This document shows positions 1 through 7,885 of a stretch of DNA of 36,908 nucleotides, in pieces. The translations under genes were made by a program, and so were the position numbers. Below the pieces are notes generated by a model that was not told the DNA's origin, made no database searches, and was given only the letters and a program-made list of their open reading frames with translations. How positions within the stretch are numbered: position 1 is the first letter of the stretch; the number at the start of each line of letters is the position of its first letter. Source of the DNA: SIG598 sp045538015 (lineage in GTDB: Bacteria; Bacillota; Clostridia; Oscillospirales; Acutalibacteraceae); contig JAZSQO010000058.1 of the NCBI GenBank assembly GCA_045538015.1, forward strand, positions 1 to 36,908. Direction: 5' to 3'.

Positions 1-369
1 GGCTTCCTCCAGAAGTTCGAGAGCCCTAAAATACAGCCTGCGAACCTCTGCGAAGGGATCGAAGCCATCGTCCGCTGCCTGCTTCTCGTTCATAAGAAGC
101 ACATAGGCGATGGCCAGAATGGCCACCACTCCGGCGGCGATGAACAGACCCTTGTGGTAGTACACAAAGTTGCTCACGGTGCTCGCGAGGTTCTGCTTTT
201 TCTTGGGCTGGGCGGCAACGGGAACCTCGGCTTCCTTCTGCTCAAGGTAAACTCTCTTGCGCAGGGAGTTGGAGGCGTAATAATCCTCGTCTCTTTCCTC
301 CTCGAGATAATCCTCGTCCTCAACGACAGCTACGGGGATGTACTCGTTTTCCATAATATTCTGTTCCAT
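1..369 (-). CDS. Partial one-TM protein with acidic N-terminus (C-terminus off the window)
   Basis: The reading frame is open for 123 codons from an ATG at 369 to the window edge, so only the N-terminal part is present. The first 75 or so residues are hydrophilic, very acidic at first (motifs such as EDEDYLEEE), then a Pro/Lys linker (QPKKKQ). One hydrophobic helix follows at about residues 75-93, and then a charged stretch that starts to look helical (EVRRLYFRALELLEEA). The start is supported by an AAAGGA ribosome binding site about 8 bases upstream. It is transcribed divergently from the AraC regulator. The layout suggests a type II membrane protein with a cytosolic tail and an extracellular, perhaps TPR-like, C-terminal part, but that part is not visible. 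I do not recognise the family. Confidence 0.7.
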   Translation of the reverse strand, partial: MEQNIMENEYIPVAVVEDEDYLEEERDEDYYASNSLRKRVYLEQKEAEVPVAAQPKKKQNLASTVSNFVYYHKGLFIAAGVVAILAIAYVLLMNEKQAADDGFDPFAEVRRLYFRALELLEEA

Positions 370-423
370 AGCGGTATCCTTTCTTCATTTATGCGTTTTT
401 GTGCCTTTTTTTCATTATTTGTG

Positions 424-452
424 TTGTGCTTTGATATTTTTTGTGCTACAAT
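424..452 (+). promoter_or_regulatory. Putative promoter of the AraC-family gene
   Basis: TTGTGC at 424-429 and TACAAT at 447-452 are separated by 17 bases in an AT-rich divergent intergenic region. TTTTTGTGC-like words recur at 396-404 and 437-446; direct repeats are the usual shape of AraC-type operators, so autoregulation is possible but unproven. Confidence 0.4.
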
Positions 453-524
453 TCTATCACTCAGAAAAAAGATAATATACGGATATATACCATTTTTCTA
501 TAACAATATTTCAGGAGAAAGAAA

Positions 525-1439
525 TTGAGCGAAAACAGATTCAACACGATTATTAACAGATTCAGCACATATATCGGCAATGACGGCGCGGAGCGGGTCA
601 ATTATAACCTGCCGGATTTCCCCGTTTTATTGCGAAAAAACACTCTTCCGGCCAATCTTGACCTTGCCTCGGCCAAAAGCCACTGGCACGAGGATCTGGA
701 GTTTATCTCGGTCATCGAAGGCAGCATAAAGTACAATGTCAATGGCACCGTTTACACCCTGCATCAGGGCGAAGGAATATTTATCAATTCCCGCCAGTTC
801 CACTACATCATGTCCGACAGCGGCGCCGCCAGCAGCTTTTACTGCGCCGTGCTTCACCCGCTGCTGCTCTGCTCCACAAGGACGGTGGAACAGCGCTACG
901 TGGCGCCGGTCATCGAAAGCGGCGGCCCGTGCGTATTCCTCAGCAAAGAGACGCCGTGGCAGGCAGAGATCATGGACTGCATACGCCGGATGTACGAAAG
1001 CATCGAATCTGAGTGCTCGGAGATGATGATACAGTCCATTTACCTGCAGATGTGGACGATCCTGCACGAGCACATCTCCGTCGACTTCGTCGAATCGCCG
1101 GTGAAGGATCACAAGCTGACCATGCTGAAGAACATGATGACCTTCATCTACACCCACTACCGGGAAAAGATCACCCTTGACGACATATGCTCCGCCGGAA
1201 GCGTGGGCAAGACCATGTGCGCCGCTATCTTCAAAAACAGCGTCGGCTGCACGCCCATGGCCTTTCTGACCGAATACCGGCTCAAGAAGGCTGTCGAGCT
1301 GCTGCTGTCCACCGACATGAGCGTGACCGAGATCGCCTACGAGACCGGCTTTTCCGGGGCGAGCTACTTTGCCGAATGCTTCCGCAAGAGCCTCGGCTGC
1401 TCCCCGAGGGAGTACAAGGCGGCTCACTCAAAACCGTAA
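525..1439 (+). CDS. AraC family transcriptional regulator with cupin domain
   Basis: A 304-residue DNA-binding regulator. Residues about 45-110 form an AraC-type cupin sensor domain (HWHEDLEF, then GEGIFINSRQFHY). The last 100 residues hold the two helix-turn-helix motifs of the AraC family (ITLDDICSAG and MSVTEIAYETGFSGASYF, ending near SPREYK). The ligand is unknown; in this architecture it is often a sugar or other small carbon source. The start is TTG at 525, chosen because AGGAGA lies 6-7 bases upstream and the next in-frame ATG would remove most of the cupin domain. It is a single-gene unit ending at a bidirectional terminator. No transporter or enzyme that would reveal its regulon lies beside it, except possibly the divergent membrane gene. 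Confidence 0.9.
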   Translation: MSENRFNTIINRFSTYIGNDGAERVNYNLPDFPVLLRKNTLPANLDLASAKSHWHEDLEFISVIEGSIKYNVNGTVYTLHQGEGIFINSRQFHYIMSDSGAASSFYCAVLHPLLLCSTRTVEQRYVAPVIESGGPCVFLSKETPWQAEIMDCIRRMYESIESECSEMMIQSIYLQMWTILHEHISVDFVESPVKDHKLTMLKNMMTFIYTHYREKITLDDICSAGSVGKTMCAAIFKNSVGCTPMAFLTEYRLKKAVELLLSTDMSVTEIAYETGFSGASYFAECFRKSLGCSPREYKAAHSKP

Positions 1440-1446
1440 TTCGCGC

Positions 1447-1490
1447 AAAAAAGAGCTGACACGGAACTGCACCCGTGCCAGCTCTTTTTC
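1447..1490. terminator. Bidirectional intrinsic terminator
   Basis: A stem of about 12 pairs (AAGAGCTG-A-CACGG against CCGTG-C-CAGCTCTT, one mismatch) is flanked by A6 on the left and T5 on the right. It lies between the convergent AraC gene and the LiaF-like gene and can serve both. Confidence 0.85.
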
Positions 1491-1497
1491 TCTATTG

Positions 1498-2208
1498 TTA
1501 TCTCACATCAACGCTGCCGAAAACCGAGGCCGCCTTGATGGTGACGGTGGGCAGAGCGTCGTTGGTGACATGATTGGTGTGGTCGTCCACCGAGCCGAAC
1601 ACTCCGGCGCCCTCCACCACATAGTTGGCGTTGGAGCCGGTGATGATCTCCACCGAGCCGAAGACGCTGTTGGCGTCGATCTCGCAGTCCTCCAGAATGA
1701 TGGCCTCACGCAGGTCAAGCACCACCGAGCCGAAGATGCCGTTGAGGTCGATGCCCCGGAATTCCTGACCGCTGTAGTCAAAGTTCTGCTCGCCGAAAAC
1801 AGCGCTGCCTTCCTGACCGCAGTGCTTGTTTACATGGCTTTTATTGGTGTGGATGTGCTTCTTCCATCTGTTCTTGCCGATGCCAAGGGCGCTGCCGATG
1901 ATGGACAGACCCACGACCAGCAGAAGAAGGGACACTATCATCTGCCACACGCTGACCGGCTCAAGGACGCTGCCCAGCCAGCCGTTGTCACGGGCGAGAA
2001 TGCCGCCGCCCAGCAGCATCAGAGCGATGTTGAACAGCCAGCCGCTGCCGGAGAACAGATTGACAAAGCCAATGCCGACGATAATAAATGCCCACGCGGA
2101 GTTGACCCTGAAGAAATCAAAGCCCATGGCGTCGGTGATGAACCACGCGCAGCCGGCCAGAAACAGCAGACCCACGATGGCGGTGATAACTCTTTTTCTT
2201 GCGCTCAT
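1498..2208 (-). CDS. LiaF-like membrane protein with FGSV repeat domain
   Basis: A 236-residue protein with four predicted membrane helices (about residues 7-27, 36-54, 58-74, 85-108) and a C-terminal soluble domain with repeated FGSV-type motifs (GIFGSVVLDL, SVFGSVEII, GVFGSVDDH, SVFGSVDVR). This is the architecture of LiaF / the cell-wall-active-antibiotics-response C-terminal domain, whose repeats form a beta-helix-like fold. In Bacillus, LiaF inhibits the LiaSR two-component system; no LiaRS pair lies in this window, so that role is not assumed. It follows the upstream membrane gene by 14 bases in a two-gene operon, and both share a GW-containing segment (RDNGWL, then SVW or SVSIW), suggesting paralogous membrane parts. 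Confidence 0.8.
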   Translation of the reverse strand: MSARKRVITAIVGLLFLAGCAWFITDAMGFDFFRVNSAWAFIIVGIGFVNLFSGSGWLFNIALMLLGGGILARDNGWLGSVLEPVSVWQMIVSLLLLVVGLSIIGSALGIGKNRWKKHIHTNKSHVNKHCGQEGSAVFGEQNFDYSGQEFRGIDLNGIFGSVVLDLREAIILEDCEIDANSVFGSVEIITGSNANYVVEGAGVFGSVDDHTNHVTNDALPTVTIKAASVFGSVDVR

Positions 2209-2222
2209 TTTTTATTCCTCCG

Positions 2223-2900
2223 TTATTTCTTTATGTTTTTCAGTTTTTGCTTTGTTTTTTCAAACCATTTGCCGACATTTGTCCTTGCGTTCTTTACTGT
2301 CGTGGCGACTTTTCCCCAGCCCTTCCGTGCTCCGTTCCGGATGTTCACGATAAGGCAGGTGACGCAGATTATCGCCACGATGACCGCCGTCGCGGCTATC
2401 AGCTTCCAGATGCTGACCGAGCCGAGTATGCCCCACAGCCAGCCGTTGTCACGAATGAGCACCAGCGCGCCGAGAATGGCTCCGCCGGCCTTGAGAGGTA
2501 TCAGCCGGCCGGTGATCATGGACACCGCGCTCACGGCCATCAGCCCCAGCGCCCACAGCGGTGTTACGGGCATTTCCGGCACCGTGGCTCCTATTCCGCC
2601 GAGGGTGTACCACACGCCCACGGCAATGATGATAAGTCCGCTGAGCACTCCGGCAAAGAATCTTCTGACCGCCAGAGAACGGCGCTTTCGGTTCTTTGCA
2701 CGCTCCTTTGCCTTCGCGGCTTTCTCCCGTTCTTTCTCCTTGATGAGCCGCTCTTTATCCTTCTGCGCCTTCTCCTCGGCCTTCTGCAGCTCCTTCTGAG
2801 CCTTGGCCTCGGCGATGTTGTTTTCCACCAGTGCCAGCTTGCCCTCAACGGCCTTTACGCCGTCGCTGACGCCTTCCTTTATTTTCTCAAGGGCGTTCAA
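2223..2900 (-). CDS. Membrane protein with N-terminal coiled coil, partner of the LiaF-like protein
   Basis: A 225-residue protein. Residues 1-75 are strongly charged and heptad-like (KAQKELQKAEEKAQKDKER), predicted to be a cytosolic coiled coil. About four membrane helices follow, including one with the RDNGWL / SVSIW signature shared with the downstream LiaF-like protein, and then a basic C-terminal tail rich in Lys. The start is a TTG at 2900 because GGAGGTG sits at ideal spacing upstream; the longer open frame would begin inside the potD terminator and lacks a binding site. Probably co-transcribed with the LiaF-like gene and working with it at the membrane, for instance in sensing envelope stress. 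No exact family is recognised. Confidence 0.75.
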   Translation of the reverse strand: MNALEKIKEGVSDGVKAVEGKLALVENNIAEAKAQKELQKAEEKAQKDKERLIKEKEREKAAKAKERAKNRKRRSLAVRRFFAGVLSGLIIIAVGVWYTLGGIGATVPEMPVTPLWALGLMAVSAVSMITGRLIPLKAGGAILGALVLIRDNGWLWGILGSVSIWKLIAATAVIVAIICVTCLIVNIRNGARKGWGKVATTVKNARTNVGKWFEKTKQKLKNIKK

Positions 2901-2937
2901 ACGTCTTTCACCTCCGTGCCGGATATTTTTCACAATA

Positions 2938-2966
2938 AATATAGCATAAAAAACCGTCCCGCGCAA
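2938..2966 (-). promoter_or_regulatory. Promoter of the LiaF-like operon, overlapping the potD terminator
   Basis: On the minus strand TTGCGC (2961-2966) and TATATT (2938-2943) are 17 bases apart. The -35 box lies in the 3' arm side of the potD terminator, so the two signals share DNA. Confidence 0.5.
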
Positions 2967-2997
2967 GCGCACATCGGTACGCCGGCACGGGACAGTT
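2948..2997 (-). terminator. Intrinsic terminator of potD
   Basis: Minus-strand stem of 13 pairs (AACTGTCCCGTGC against GCGCGGGACGGTT, including G-T pairs) followed by six T residues, directly after the potD stop codon. Confidence 0.85.
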
Positions 2998-3007
2998 GAA
3001 AACTTTT

Positions 3008-4081
3008 TTACTGAGTCTTGATGTTGACCCACAGGTCGTTCATCAGCTCGTAGATATCCTCGGGCAGGTCGGTGTACATTTCGCTGTTGTCGAGGATCTC
3101 CTGAGGGGGATAGAAATTGGGATTTCCGGAAATTTCGGGATCGAGCATCTCAAAGGTGGCCGAGTTGGGAGTGGAGTAGCAGATGTACTCGATGTTCTCC
3201 AGAGAGATCTCCGGGTCGGTCATGAAGTTGATGAAGGCTTCGGCCTCGGCCTTGTGCTGGGTGCCCTTGACGATGCACATGGCGTCAACGAAGAAGTAGG
3301 TGCCCTCCTTGGGTACGAAGAAGCCGATATCCTCGTTTTCCTCGCACAGGATGCGGGCGTCGCCTGCGTAGTAGGGGCCGATGGCGGCCTCGCCGCTGGC
3401 CATCTTGTCAAATATCTGATCCATGACATAGGCCTGAACCATGGGGTACTGCTTCTTGAGCAGCTCATAGGCCTCCTGCCACTCGTCGGGATCGGTGGTG
3501 TTCAGGGAGTAGCCCAGATAGCTCAGAGCGATGCCGAAAGCGTCGCGCTGGTTGTTGAACATGAGGATCTCGCCGGCATACTTCTCATCCCAGAGAAGAT
3601 CCCAGGACTGTCTGGCCACATCGGCCTCGTCCACCATGGTCTTGTTGTAGAAAATGCCGACGGTTCCCCAGGTGTAGGGCACGCAGTACTCGTTGGCCGG
3701 GTCGCAGGCCAGATTGCGGTACTGCTCGTCGATATACTGATAGTTGGGCACATTGGCAAAGTCGATCTTCTCGAGCATATCCTCGGCGATCATCTTCTCG
3801 ATCATGTAATCCGAGGGGATGATAACATCGTAGTCGGCCGCGCCGCTGGAGATCTTGGCGTACATCTCCTCGTTGCTGGCAAATTCCGTATAGTTTACCT
3901 CGATACCTGTGCGCTTTTCAAACTCGGCGATGACATCCATGCAGCCGTCGTCACCGTTGGCGATGTACTCGCCCCAGTTGTACACATTGAGAACCACCTT
4001 GTCGCTGCTGCAGCCGGCGAAGCAGGCCACGGACGCGATCATAAGCACCGCCATGAGTACGCACACAATCTTCTTTGTCAA
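3008..4081 (-). CDS. potD: Spermidine/putrescine-binding lipoprotein PotD
   Basis: A 357-residue extracellular substrate-binding protein of the polyamine ABC transporter. The N-terminus is a lipoprotein signal peptide ending in FAGC with the lipidated Cys at residue 24. The mature part has the PotD/PotF hallmarks: VLNVYNWGEYI at its start, then DVIIPSDYMIEKM, VPYTWGTVGIFYN, a KMASGEAAIGPYYAGDA segment and FFVPKEGTYFFVDAMCIVKG. The start is TTG at 4081: GGAGG lies 9 bases upstream, and the nearby ATG is out of frame. Potential translation farther upstream runs through the promoter and is not real. Unlike the common potABCD operon, potD here has its own promoter and leader hairpin and is separated from potC by a terminator and an acetyltransferase gene on the other strand. 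Confidence 0.95.
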   Translation of the reverse strand: MTKKIVCVLMAVLMIASVACFAGCSSDKVVLNVYNWGEYIANGDDGCMDVIAEFEKRTGIEVNYTEFASNEEMYAKISSGAADYDVIIPSDYMIEKMIAEDMLEKIDFANVPNYQYIDEQYRNLACDPANEYCVPYTWGTVGIFYNKTMVDEADVARQSWDLLWDEKYAGEILMFNNQRDAFGIALSYLGYSLNTTDPDEWQEAYELLKKQYPMVQAYVMDQIFDKMASGEAAIGPYYAGDARILCEENEDIGFFVPKEGTYFFVDAMCIVKGTQHKAEAEAFINFMTDPEISLENIEYICYSTPNSATFEMLDPEISGNPNFYPPQEILDNSEMYTDLPEDIYELMNDLWVNIKTQ

Positions 4082-4118
4082 CTTACCATTCCTCCGTTTT
4101 CTGTATTTGGATTTTTTT

Positions 4119-4162
4119 GAAAAATGCGCCGCGACGGCGTTGTACACGCAGCCGCGACGCAT
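4119..4162 (-). promoter_or_regulatory. Terminator-like hairpin in the potD leader (attenuator or 5' stabiliser)
   Basis: Minus strand: 12-pair stem (ATGCGTCGCGGC against GTCGCGGCGCAT, two G-T pairs) with a small inner hairpin, then a short T-run, a C and A7. It begins about 5 bases after the expected transcription start and ends before the potD ribosome binding site. Confidence 0.6.
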
Positions 4163-4173
4163 TCATCGCTGTA

Positions 4174-4202
4174 TTTATACACGGAAATTCCCCTTATGTC
4201 AA
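4174..4202 (-). promoter_or_regulatory. Strong promoter of potD
   Basis: Minus strand consensus TTGACA (4197-4202), 17-base spacer, TATAAA (4174-4179). Predicted transcription start near 4167, giving a leader of about 86 bases. Confidence 0.85.
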
Positions 4203-4284
4203 GCGTTTTGCGAAATATTGTACATCCTCACAATTTATCGCGTCAAAGCGGTCAATTGATTGCCGGTATTTCAACAAGCGCGCG

Positions 4285-4313
4285 TTGCATTCGGGTTGGG
4301 CGAGTGGTATAAT
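4285..4313 (+). promoter_or_regulatory. Promoter of the acetyltransferase gene
   Basis: TTGCAT (4285-4290), 17-base spacer, perfect TATAAT (4308-4313), about 50 bases before the ATG. Confidence 0.65.
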
Positions 4314-4361
4314 TCAGGTAGACAGACTTGAATTTGACGGTCAGAATTGGGAGATTATACA

Positions 4362-4901
4362 ATGAAGCATTGTGGGACACAACAAATAGAAACACCTCGC
4401 CTGCTATTAAGAGCGTTTTCGGACGAGGACTATAACGATATGATTAAAAATTGGATAGCGAATCCCAATGTGCAATTTGAATACGGAGAACCTATCTATA
4501 CCACTCCCCAAGAAGTGAAGGCACTGCTCGACGAGTGGAAAAAAGGTTATTTAAGAGCGGATTTTTACCGATGGGCAATTATTGAAAAGGCATCCGAGGA
4601 GAATATTGGACAAATAGCCTTTTGCCGTGTTTATTCTGAATGTAAGACTGCCGAAATAGAATACTGTATTGGCGAGAACTTTTGGGGCAACGGATATGCA
4701 AGCGAAGCCCTTGAGGCAGTTATTGATTTTATCTTCAAAAACACAGATTTCCAAAAGCTCGAAGCATACCATCGGGCAGAAAACGCCAAATCGGGCAGGG
4801 TTTTGGAAAAATCCTCAATGAAAATAACTGATACTGTTGAGAGGTTTATTAGAGAGAACAAAACTCCCGAAGGTGAAGTTTGCTACTGTATAACAAACTG
4901 A
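4362..4901 (+). CDS. GNAT family N-acetyltransferase (RimJ/RimL type)
   Basis: A 179-residue acetyl-CoA-dependent acetyltransferase. It opens with IETPRLLLRAF, the usual first strand of the Acetyltransf_3 / RimJ-RimL group, has EIEYCIGENFWGNGYASEAL with the acetyl-CoA pyrophosphate-binding GNGYAS loop, and ends with the HRAENAKSGRVLEKSSMK segment typical of this group. The target (protein N-terminus, small molecule or antibiotic) cannot be read; it is not of the SpeG spermidine acetyltransferase type by eye, despite its position. ATG at 4362 is preferred to the TTG at 4347 because GGGAG lies correctly before it. The gene is visibly AT-richer than its neighbours, has its own promoter, and runs against the flanking potC and potD, which points to insertion by horizontal transfer. 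Confidence 0.9.
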   Translation: MKHCGTQQIETPRLLLRAFSDEDYNDMIKNWIANPNVQFEYGEPIYTTPQEVKALLDEWKKGYLRADFYRWAIIEKASEENIGQIAFCRVYSECKTAEIEYCIGENFWGNGYASEALEAVIDFIFKNTDFQKLEAYHRAENAKSGRVLEKSSMKITDTVERFIRENKTPEGEVCYCITN

Positions 4902-4943
4902 CAAACTCCAATTTGCCGAGCACATCAATACCCTCTGAACTCG

Positions 4944-4978
4944 CAAAAAGGCTCCGACCGATCATGGTCAGAGCCTTT
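4944..4978. terminator. Bidirectional terminator between acetyltransferase and potC
   Basis: Ten-pair stem GGCTCTGACC / GGTCGGAGCC (one G-T) with a six-base loop, A5 on the left and a T-rich right side. It closes the potABC unit before potD and also the acetyltransferase gene. Confidence 0.85.
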
Positions 4979-4985
4979 CTTTGTG

Positions 4986-5795
4986 TTATTTTGCCTGAGC
5001 CTTGCTGTTCTTCGATTCCTCGCGCATTTCTCTGAGGTTGATGGCAACCAGCAGAAGCAGCACGACGACGAACAGAATGGACGAAAGGGCGTTGATCTTG
5101 GGGCTGACACGCTTTTTGGTCATGGAGTAGATGACCACCGGCAGTGTCTGAGCCGAGGAGCCGCTGGTGAAGTAGCTGATGACGAAATCATCCAGCGACA
5201 GGGTGAAGGCCATCATGGCGCCGGTGATGATGCCGGGCATGATCTCGGGCAGCACCACCTTGAAGAAGGCCTTGAAGGGCGGGCAGCCAAGATCCTGAGC
5301 CGCCTCGTACAGATGAGGGTTCATCTGGCGCAGCTTGGGCAGCACCGACAGCATGACATAGGGTGTGCAGAAGGTGATGTGGGCGATAAGCAGGGTGGCA
5401 AAGCCGGGCTGAAGCAGTCCGGTGGCCCGGAAGATGACCACAAACATCAGCATCATGGCGATACCGGTGACGATCTCCGGGTTGACCATGGGGATGTTGT
5501 TGACCATCATCACAGCCTTCTGCACCCGGGGACGGAGGGAACGCACGCCGATGGCGGCCATGGTGCCCAGAATGGTGGAGAACAGCGCGGCCAGCACCGC
5601 CACCAGCAAGGACAGCCACAGGGCGTCCATTATGCTCTGGTCGTTGAACAGATCCTCATACCAGCGCATGGAAAAGCCGTGCCACACCGAGCGGCTCTTG
5701 GAATCGTTGAAGGAAAAGACGATCATCACGAGGATGGGCAGATAGAGGAACAGCATGACGAGCGCCACATATATTCTCTGAAAGGCTTTTTTCAT
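4986..5795 (-). CDS. potC: Spermidine/putrescine ABC transporter permease PotC
   Basis: A 269-residue inner permease subunit with six predicted membrane helices. It carries the binding-protein-dependent transport EAA loop (EAAQDLGCPPFKAFFKVVLP) that contacts the ATPase PotA, and the PotC-type segments LYLPILVMIVFSFNDS and LSLDDFVISYFTSG. It is translationally coupled to potB by a 4-base ATGA overlap, and the last gene of the potABC unit, followed by an intrinsic terminator. Together with PotB it forms the membrane channel for polyamine uptake. Confidence 0.95.
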   Translation of the reverse strand: MKKAFQRIYVALVMLFLYLPILVMIVFSFNDSKSRSVWHGFSMRWYEDLFNDQSIMDALWLSLLVAVLAALFSTILGTMAAIGVRSLRPRVQKAVMMVNNIPMVNPEIVTGIAMMLMFVVIFRATGLLQPGFATLLIAHITFCTPYVMLSVLPKLRQMNPHLYEAAQDLGCPPFKAFFKVVLPEIMPGIITGAMMAFTLSLDDFVISYFTSGSSAQTLPVVIYSMTKKRVSPKINALSSILFVVVLLLLVAINLREMREESKNSKAQAK

Positions 5796-6613
5796 ATGGT
5801 CAGCCCTCCCGTCTCCTCGCTGTTGTCAAACTGGTTCATAATGGTCATGCTGACCAGCATGAGCACCATGAGCACCAGAGACAGGGCCGAGCCGACATTG
5901 TAGTCGGGAGCCGAGCCCACGAAGAACATTTCGATGATGTCACCGATGAGCATTTCCTTGCCGCCGCCCAGCAGCTGGGAAATAACGAAGCTGCTGACCG
6001 CGGGAACGAACACCATGGTGATGCCGGACATGATGCCCGGCAGGCTGAGGGGCAGGGTGATGCGGCGGAAGACATTGAAGCTGTTGGCTCCCAGATCCTG
6101 AGCCGCCTCGGTGATGCGCTGATCCATCTTGGACAGCACCGAGTAGATGGGCAGAACCATGAAGGGCAGGAAGTTGTAGACCATGCCCAGCACCACGGCG
6201 CCCCGGGTGTTTATCATCTCAAAGGGGCCGATGCCGAGCTTGCCCAGCATGGTGTTGAGAATGCCGTTGCCCTCGAGGATGGTCATCCACGCGTAGGTTC
6301 TGAGCAGGAAGTTCATCCACTGGGGCAGCATGATGAGCATGACCAGCGTGCGCTGGGACATACCCTTGAGTTTGGAGATGATGTACGCCAGAGGATAGCC
6401 CAGCAGCAGGCATATGACCGTGGCGATGAAGCCCAGCCAGATGGACACGCTGTAGGTCTTGGCGTAATCGCCGATCTGGGCGATGTTGTCCAGAGTGAAG
6501 CCGCCGTCGGCGGTGGTGAAAGCGAAGTAGATCACCATTCCCAGAGGGATGACGGTGAACAGCAGCGCCCACACCGCGTAGGGCGACATGAGCTTGCTTG
6601 TGCCTTTATTCAA
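5792..6613 (-). CDS. potB: Spermidine/putrescine ABC transporter permease PotB
   Basis: A 273-residue permease with about six membrane helices and the EAA loop EAAQDLGANSFNVFRRITLP for docking to PotA. LPQWMNFLLRTYAWM and the FVPAVSSFVISQLLGGG segment are typical of PotB. The start codon is TTG at 6613, preceded by GAGGAGG at good spacing; potA ends 15 bases upstream. The stop overlaps the potC start by four bases. Works with PotC as the heterodimeric channel of the polyamine importer. Confidence 0.95.
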   Translation of the reverse strand: MNKGTSKLMSPYAVWALLFTVIPLGMVIYFAFTTADGGFTLDNIAQIGDYAKTYSVSIWLGFIATVICLLLGYPLAYIISKLKGMSQRTLVMLIMLPQWMNFLLRTYAWMTILEGNGILNTMLGKLGIGPFEMINTRGAVVLGMVYNFLPFMVLPIYSVLSKMDQRITEAAQDLGANSFNVFRRITLPLSLPGIMSGITMVFVPAVSSFVISQLLGGGKEMLIGDIIEMFFVGSAPDYNVGSALSLVLMVLMLVSMTIMNQFDNSEETGGLTI

Positions 6614-6628
6614 CCTCTACGCCTCCTC

Positions 6629-7789
6629 TCACTCGGCTTCCTCGGGGAATTCCTCGAAGTCAGCGTCGCTGGCGTAGTCGCCGGTGTACTTTTTCATTAT
6701 GTGGATGTTCTCCGGCTCCACGGTCATGCCGACCACCTCGCCCACGGGCTGGGCGACAGTGGACTGGATGAGCCAATCCTCATCCTGACCGGGGATATCC
6801 ACGATCATCTCGTAGTGCACGCCCTTGAAGGTGGTGGAGAGCACCGTGCCGCTGAAGGGAGCGCCCTCGGCGGGAATGACGATGACATCCTCGGGACGGA
6901 CGACCACGTCCACCTGCTCGTCGGGAGCAAAGCCGGTGTCCACGCACTTCATTCGTGCGCCGCAGAAGGTGACATCCCGGTCGGCGTGCATGATGCCGTC
7001 AACGATGTTGCCCTCGCCGATGAAGTCGGCCACAAAGCCGTTCTCCGGCTCGTTGTATATGTCGGTGGGAGAGCCGATCTGCTGGATGACACCGTGGTTC
7101 ATGACCACGATGACATCGGACATGGACAGTGCCTCCTCCTGATCGTGGGTGACATAGATAAAGGTGATGCCCAGCTTGCTCTGGATCTGCTTGAGCTCCA
7201 CCTGCATATCCTTGCGCAGCTTGAGGTCAAGGGCGCCCAGAGGCTCGTCCAGCAGAAGCACCTTGGGGACGTTGGCAAGGGCGCGGGCGATGCCCACGCG
7301 CTGCTGCTGACCGCCGGAAAGGGTGTTGACGTTGCGCTTCTCAAAGCCCTCCAGAGAGACCAGCTTGAGCATGGCGGTGACCTTTTCCTTTATCTCGGCG
7401 TCGGTCTTCTTGTTTATCTTCATGCCGAAGGCTACATTCTCAAACACATTCATGTGGGGGAACAGAGCGTAGCGCTGGAACACGGTGTTGAGCTGGCGCT
7501 TGTGGGGCGGCAGGTCGTTGATGCGCTGGCCGTTGAAGAAAACATCGCCGCTGTCCGGCTCGGCAAAGCCGCCGATTATGCGCAGAGTGGTCGTTTTTCC
7601 GCAGCCCGACGGACCGAGCAGGGTGACAAAGCTGCCGTTGGCGATATCCAGATTAAGATCCTGCAAAACACTTTCTCCGTCAAAGGAGATGGATATATTC
7701 CGCAGACTGATTACAGGCTCAGACGCGCTTCCGGCGGTGGTCTCAGCGGTGCCGTTCTGGCCCCGGGTGATAATGGTTGCGTCGGACAT
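6629..7789 (-). CDS. potA: Polyamine ABC transporter ATP-binding protein PotA
   Basis: A 386-residue ATPase. Walker A GPSGCGKTT at residues 59-67, Q-loop near Gln105, ABC signature LSGGQQQR at 157-164, Walker B VLLLDEP at 177-183 and the switch His in VTHDQEEAL. The C-terminal 120 residues form a TOBE/OB-type regulatory domain (VVRPEDVIV), usual for PotA. ATG at 7789 is chosen because AAGGGGG lies about 8 bases upstream; the 28-residue longer frame runs into the leader hairpin. First gene of the potABC transcript, with a consensus promoter and a terminator-like leader structure. Energises polyamine import with PotB, PotC and PotD. Confidence 0.95.
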   Translation of the reverse strand: MSDATIITRGQNGTAETTAGSASEPVISLRNISISFDGESVLQDLNLDIANGSFVTLLGPSGCGKTTTLRIIGGFAEPDSGDVFFNGQRINDLPPHKRQLNTVFQRYALFPHMNVFENVAFGMKINKKTDAEIKEKVTAMLKLVSLEGFEKRNVNTLSGGQQQRVGIARALANVPKVLLLDEPLGALDLKLRKDMQVELKQIQSKLGITFIYVTHDQEEALSMSDVIVVMNHGVIQQIGSPTDIYNEPENGFVADFIGEGNIVDGIMHADRDVTFCGARMKCVDTGFAPDEQVDVVVRPEDVIVIPAEGAPFSGTVLSTTFKGVHYEMIVDIPGQDEDWLIQSTVAQPVGEVVGMTVEPENIHIMKKYTGDYASDADFEEFPEEAE

Positions 7790-7822
7790 AGGAAATACCC
7801 CCTTATTATGATCCCGTTTTGC

Positions 7823-7866
7823 AAAAAACGAGCCGTTCCTCCGGTGGATACAAGGAAAAACAGCTC
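7823..7866 (-). promoter_or_regulatory. Terminator-like hairpin in the potA leader (candidate attenuator)
   Basis: Minus strand: GAGCTGTT pairs with AACGGCTC (7830-7837 and 7859-7866 region), extendable by CC/GG past a bulge, and is followed one base later by six T residues (7823-7828). It lies between the promoter and the ribosome binding site of potA. A GCAAAA near the transcript's 5' end can pair with the TTTTGC at the T-run, offering a competing structure. Confidence 0.6.
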
Positions 7867-7885
7867 TACGCACTTTTGCTATTTT

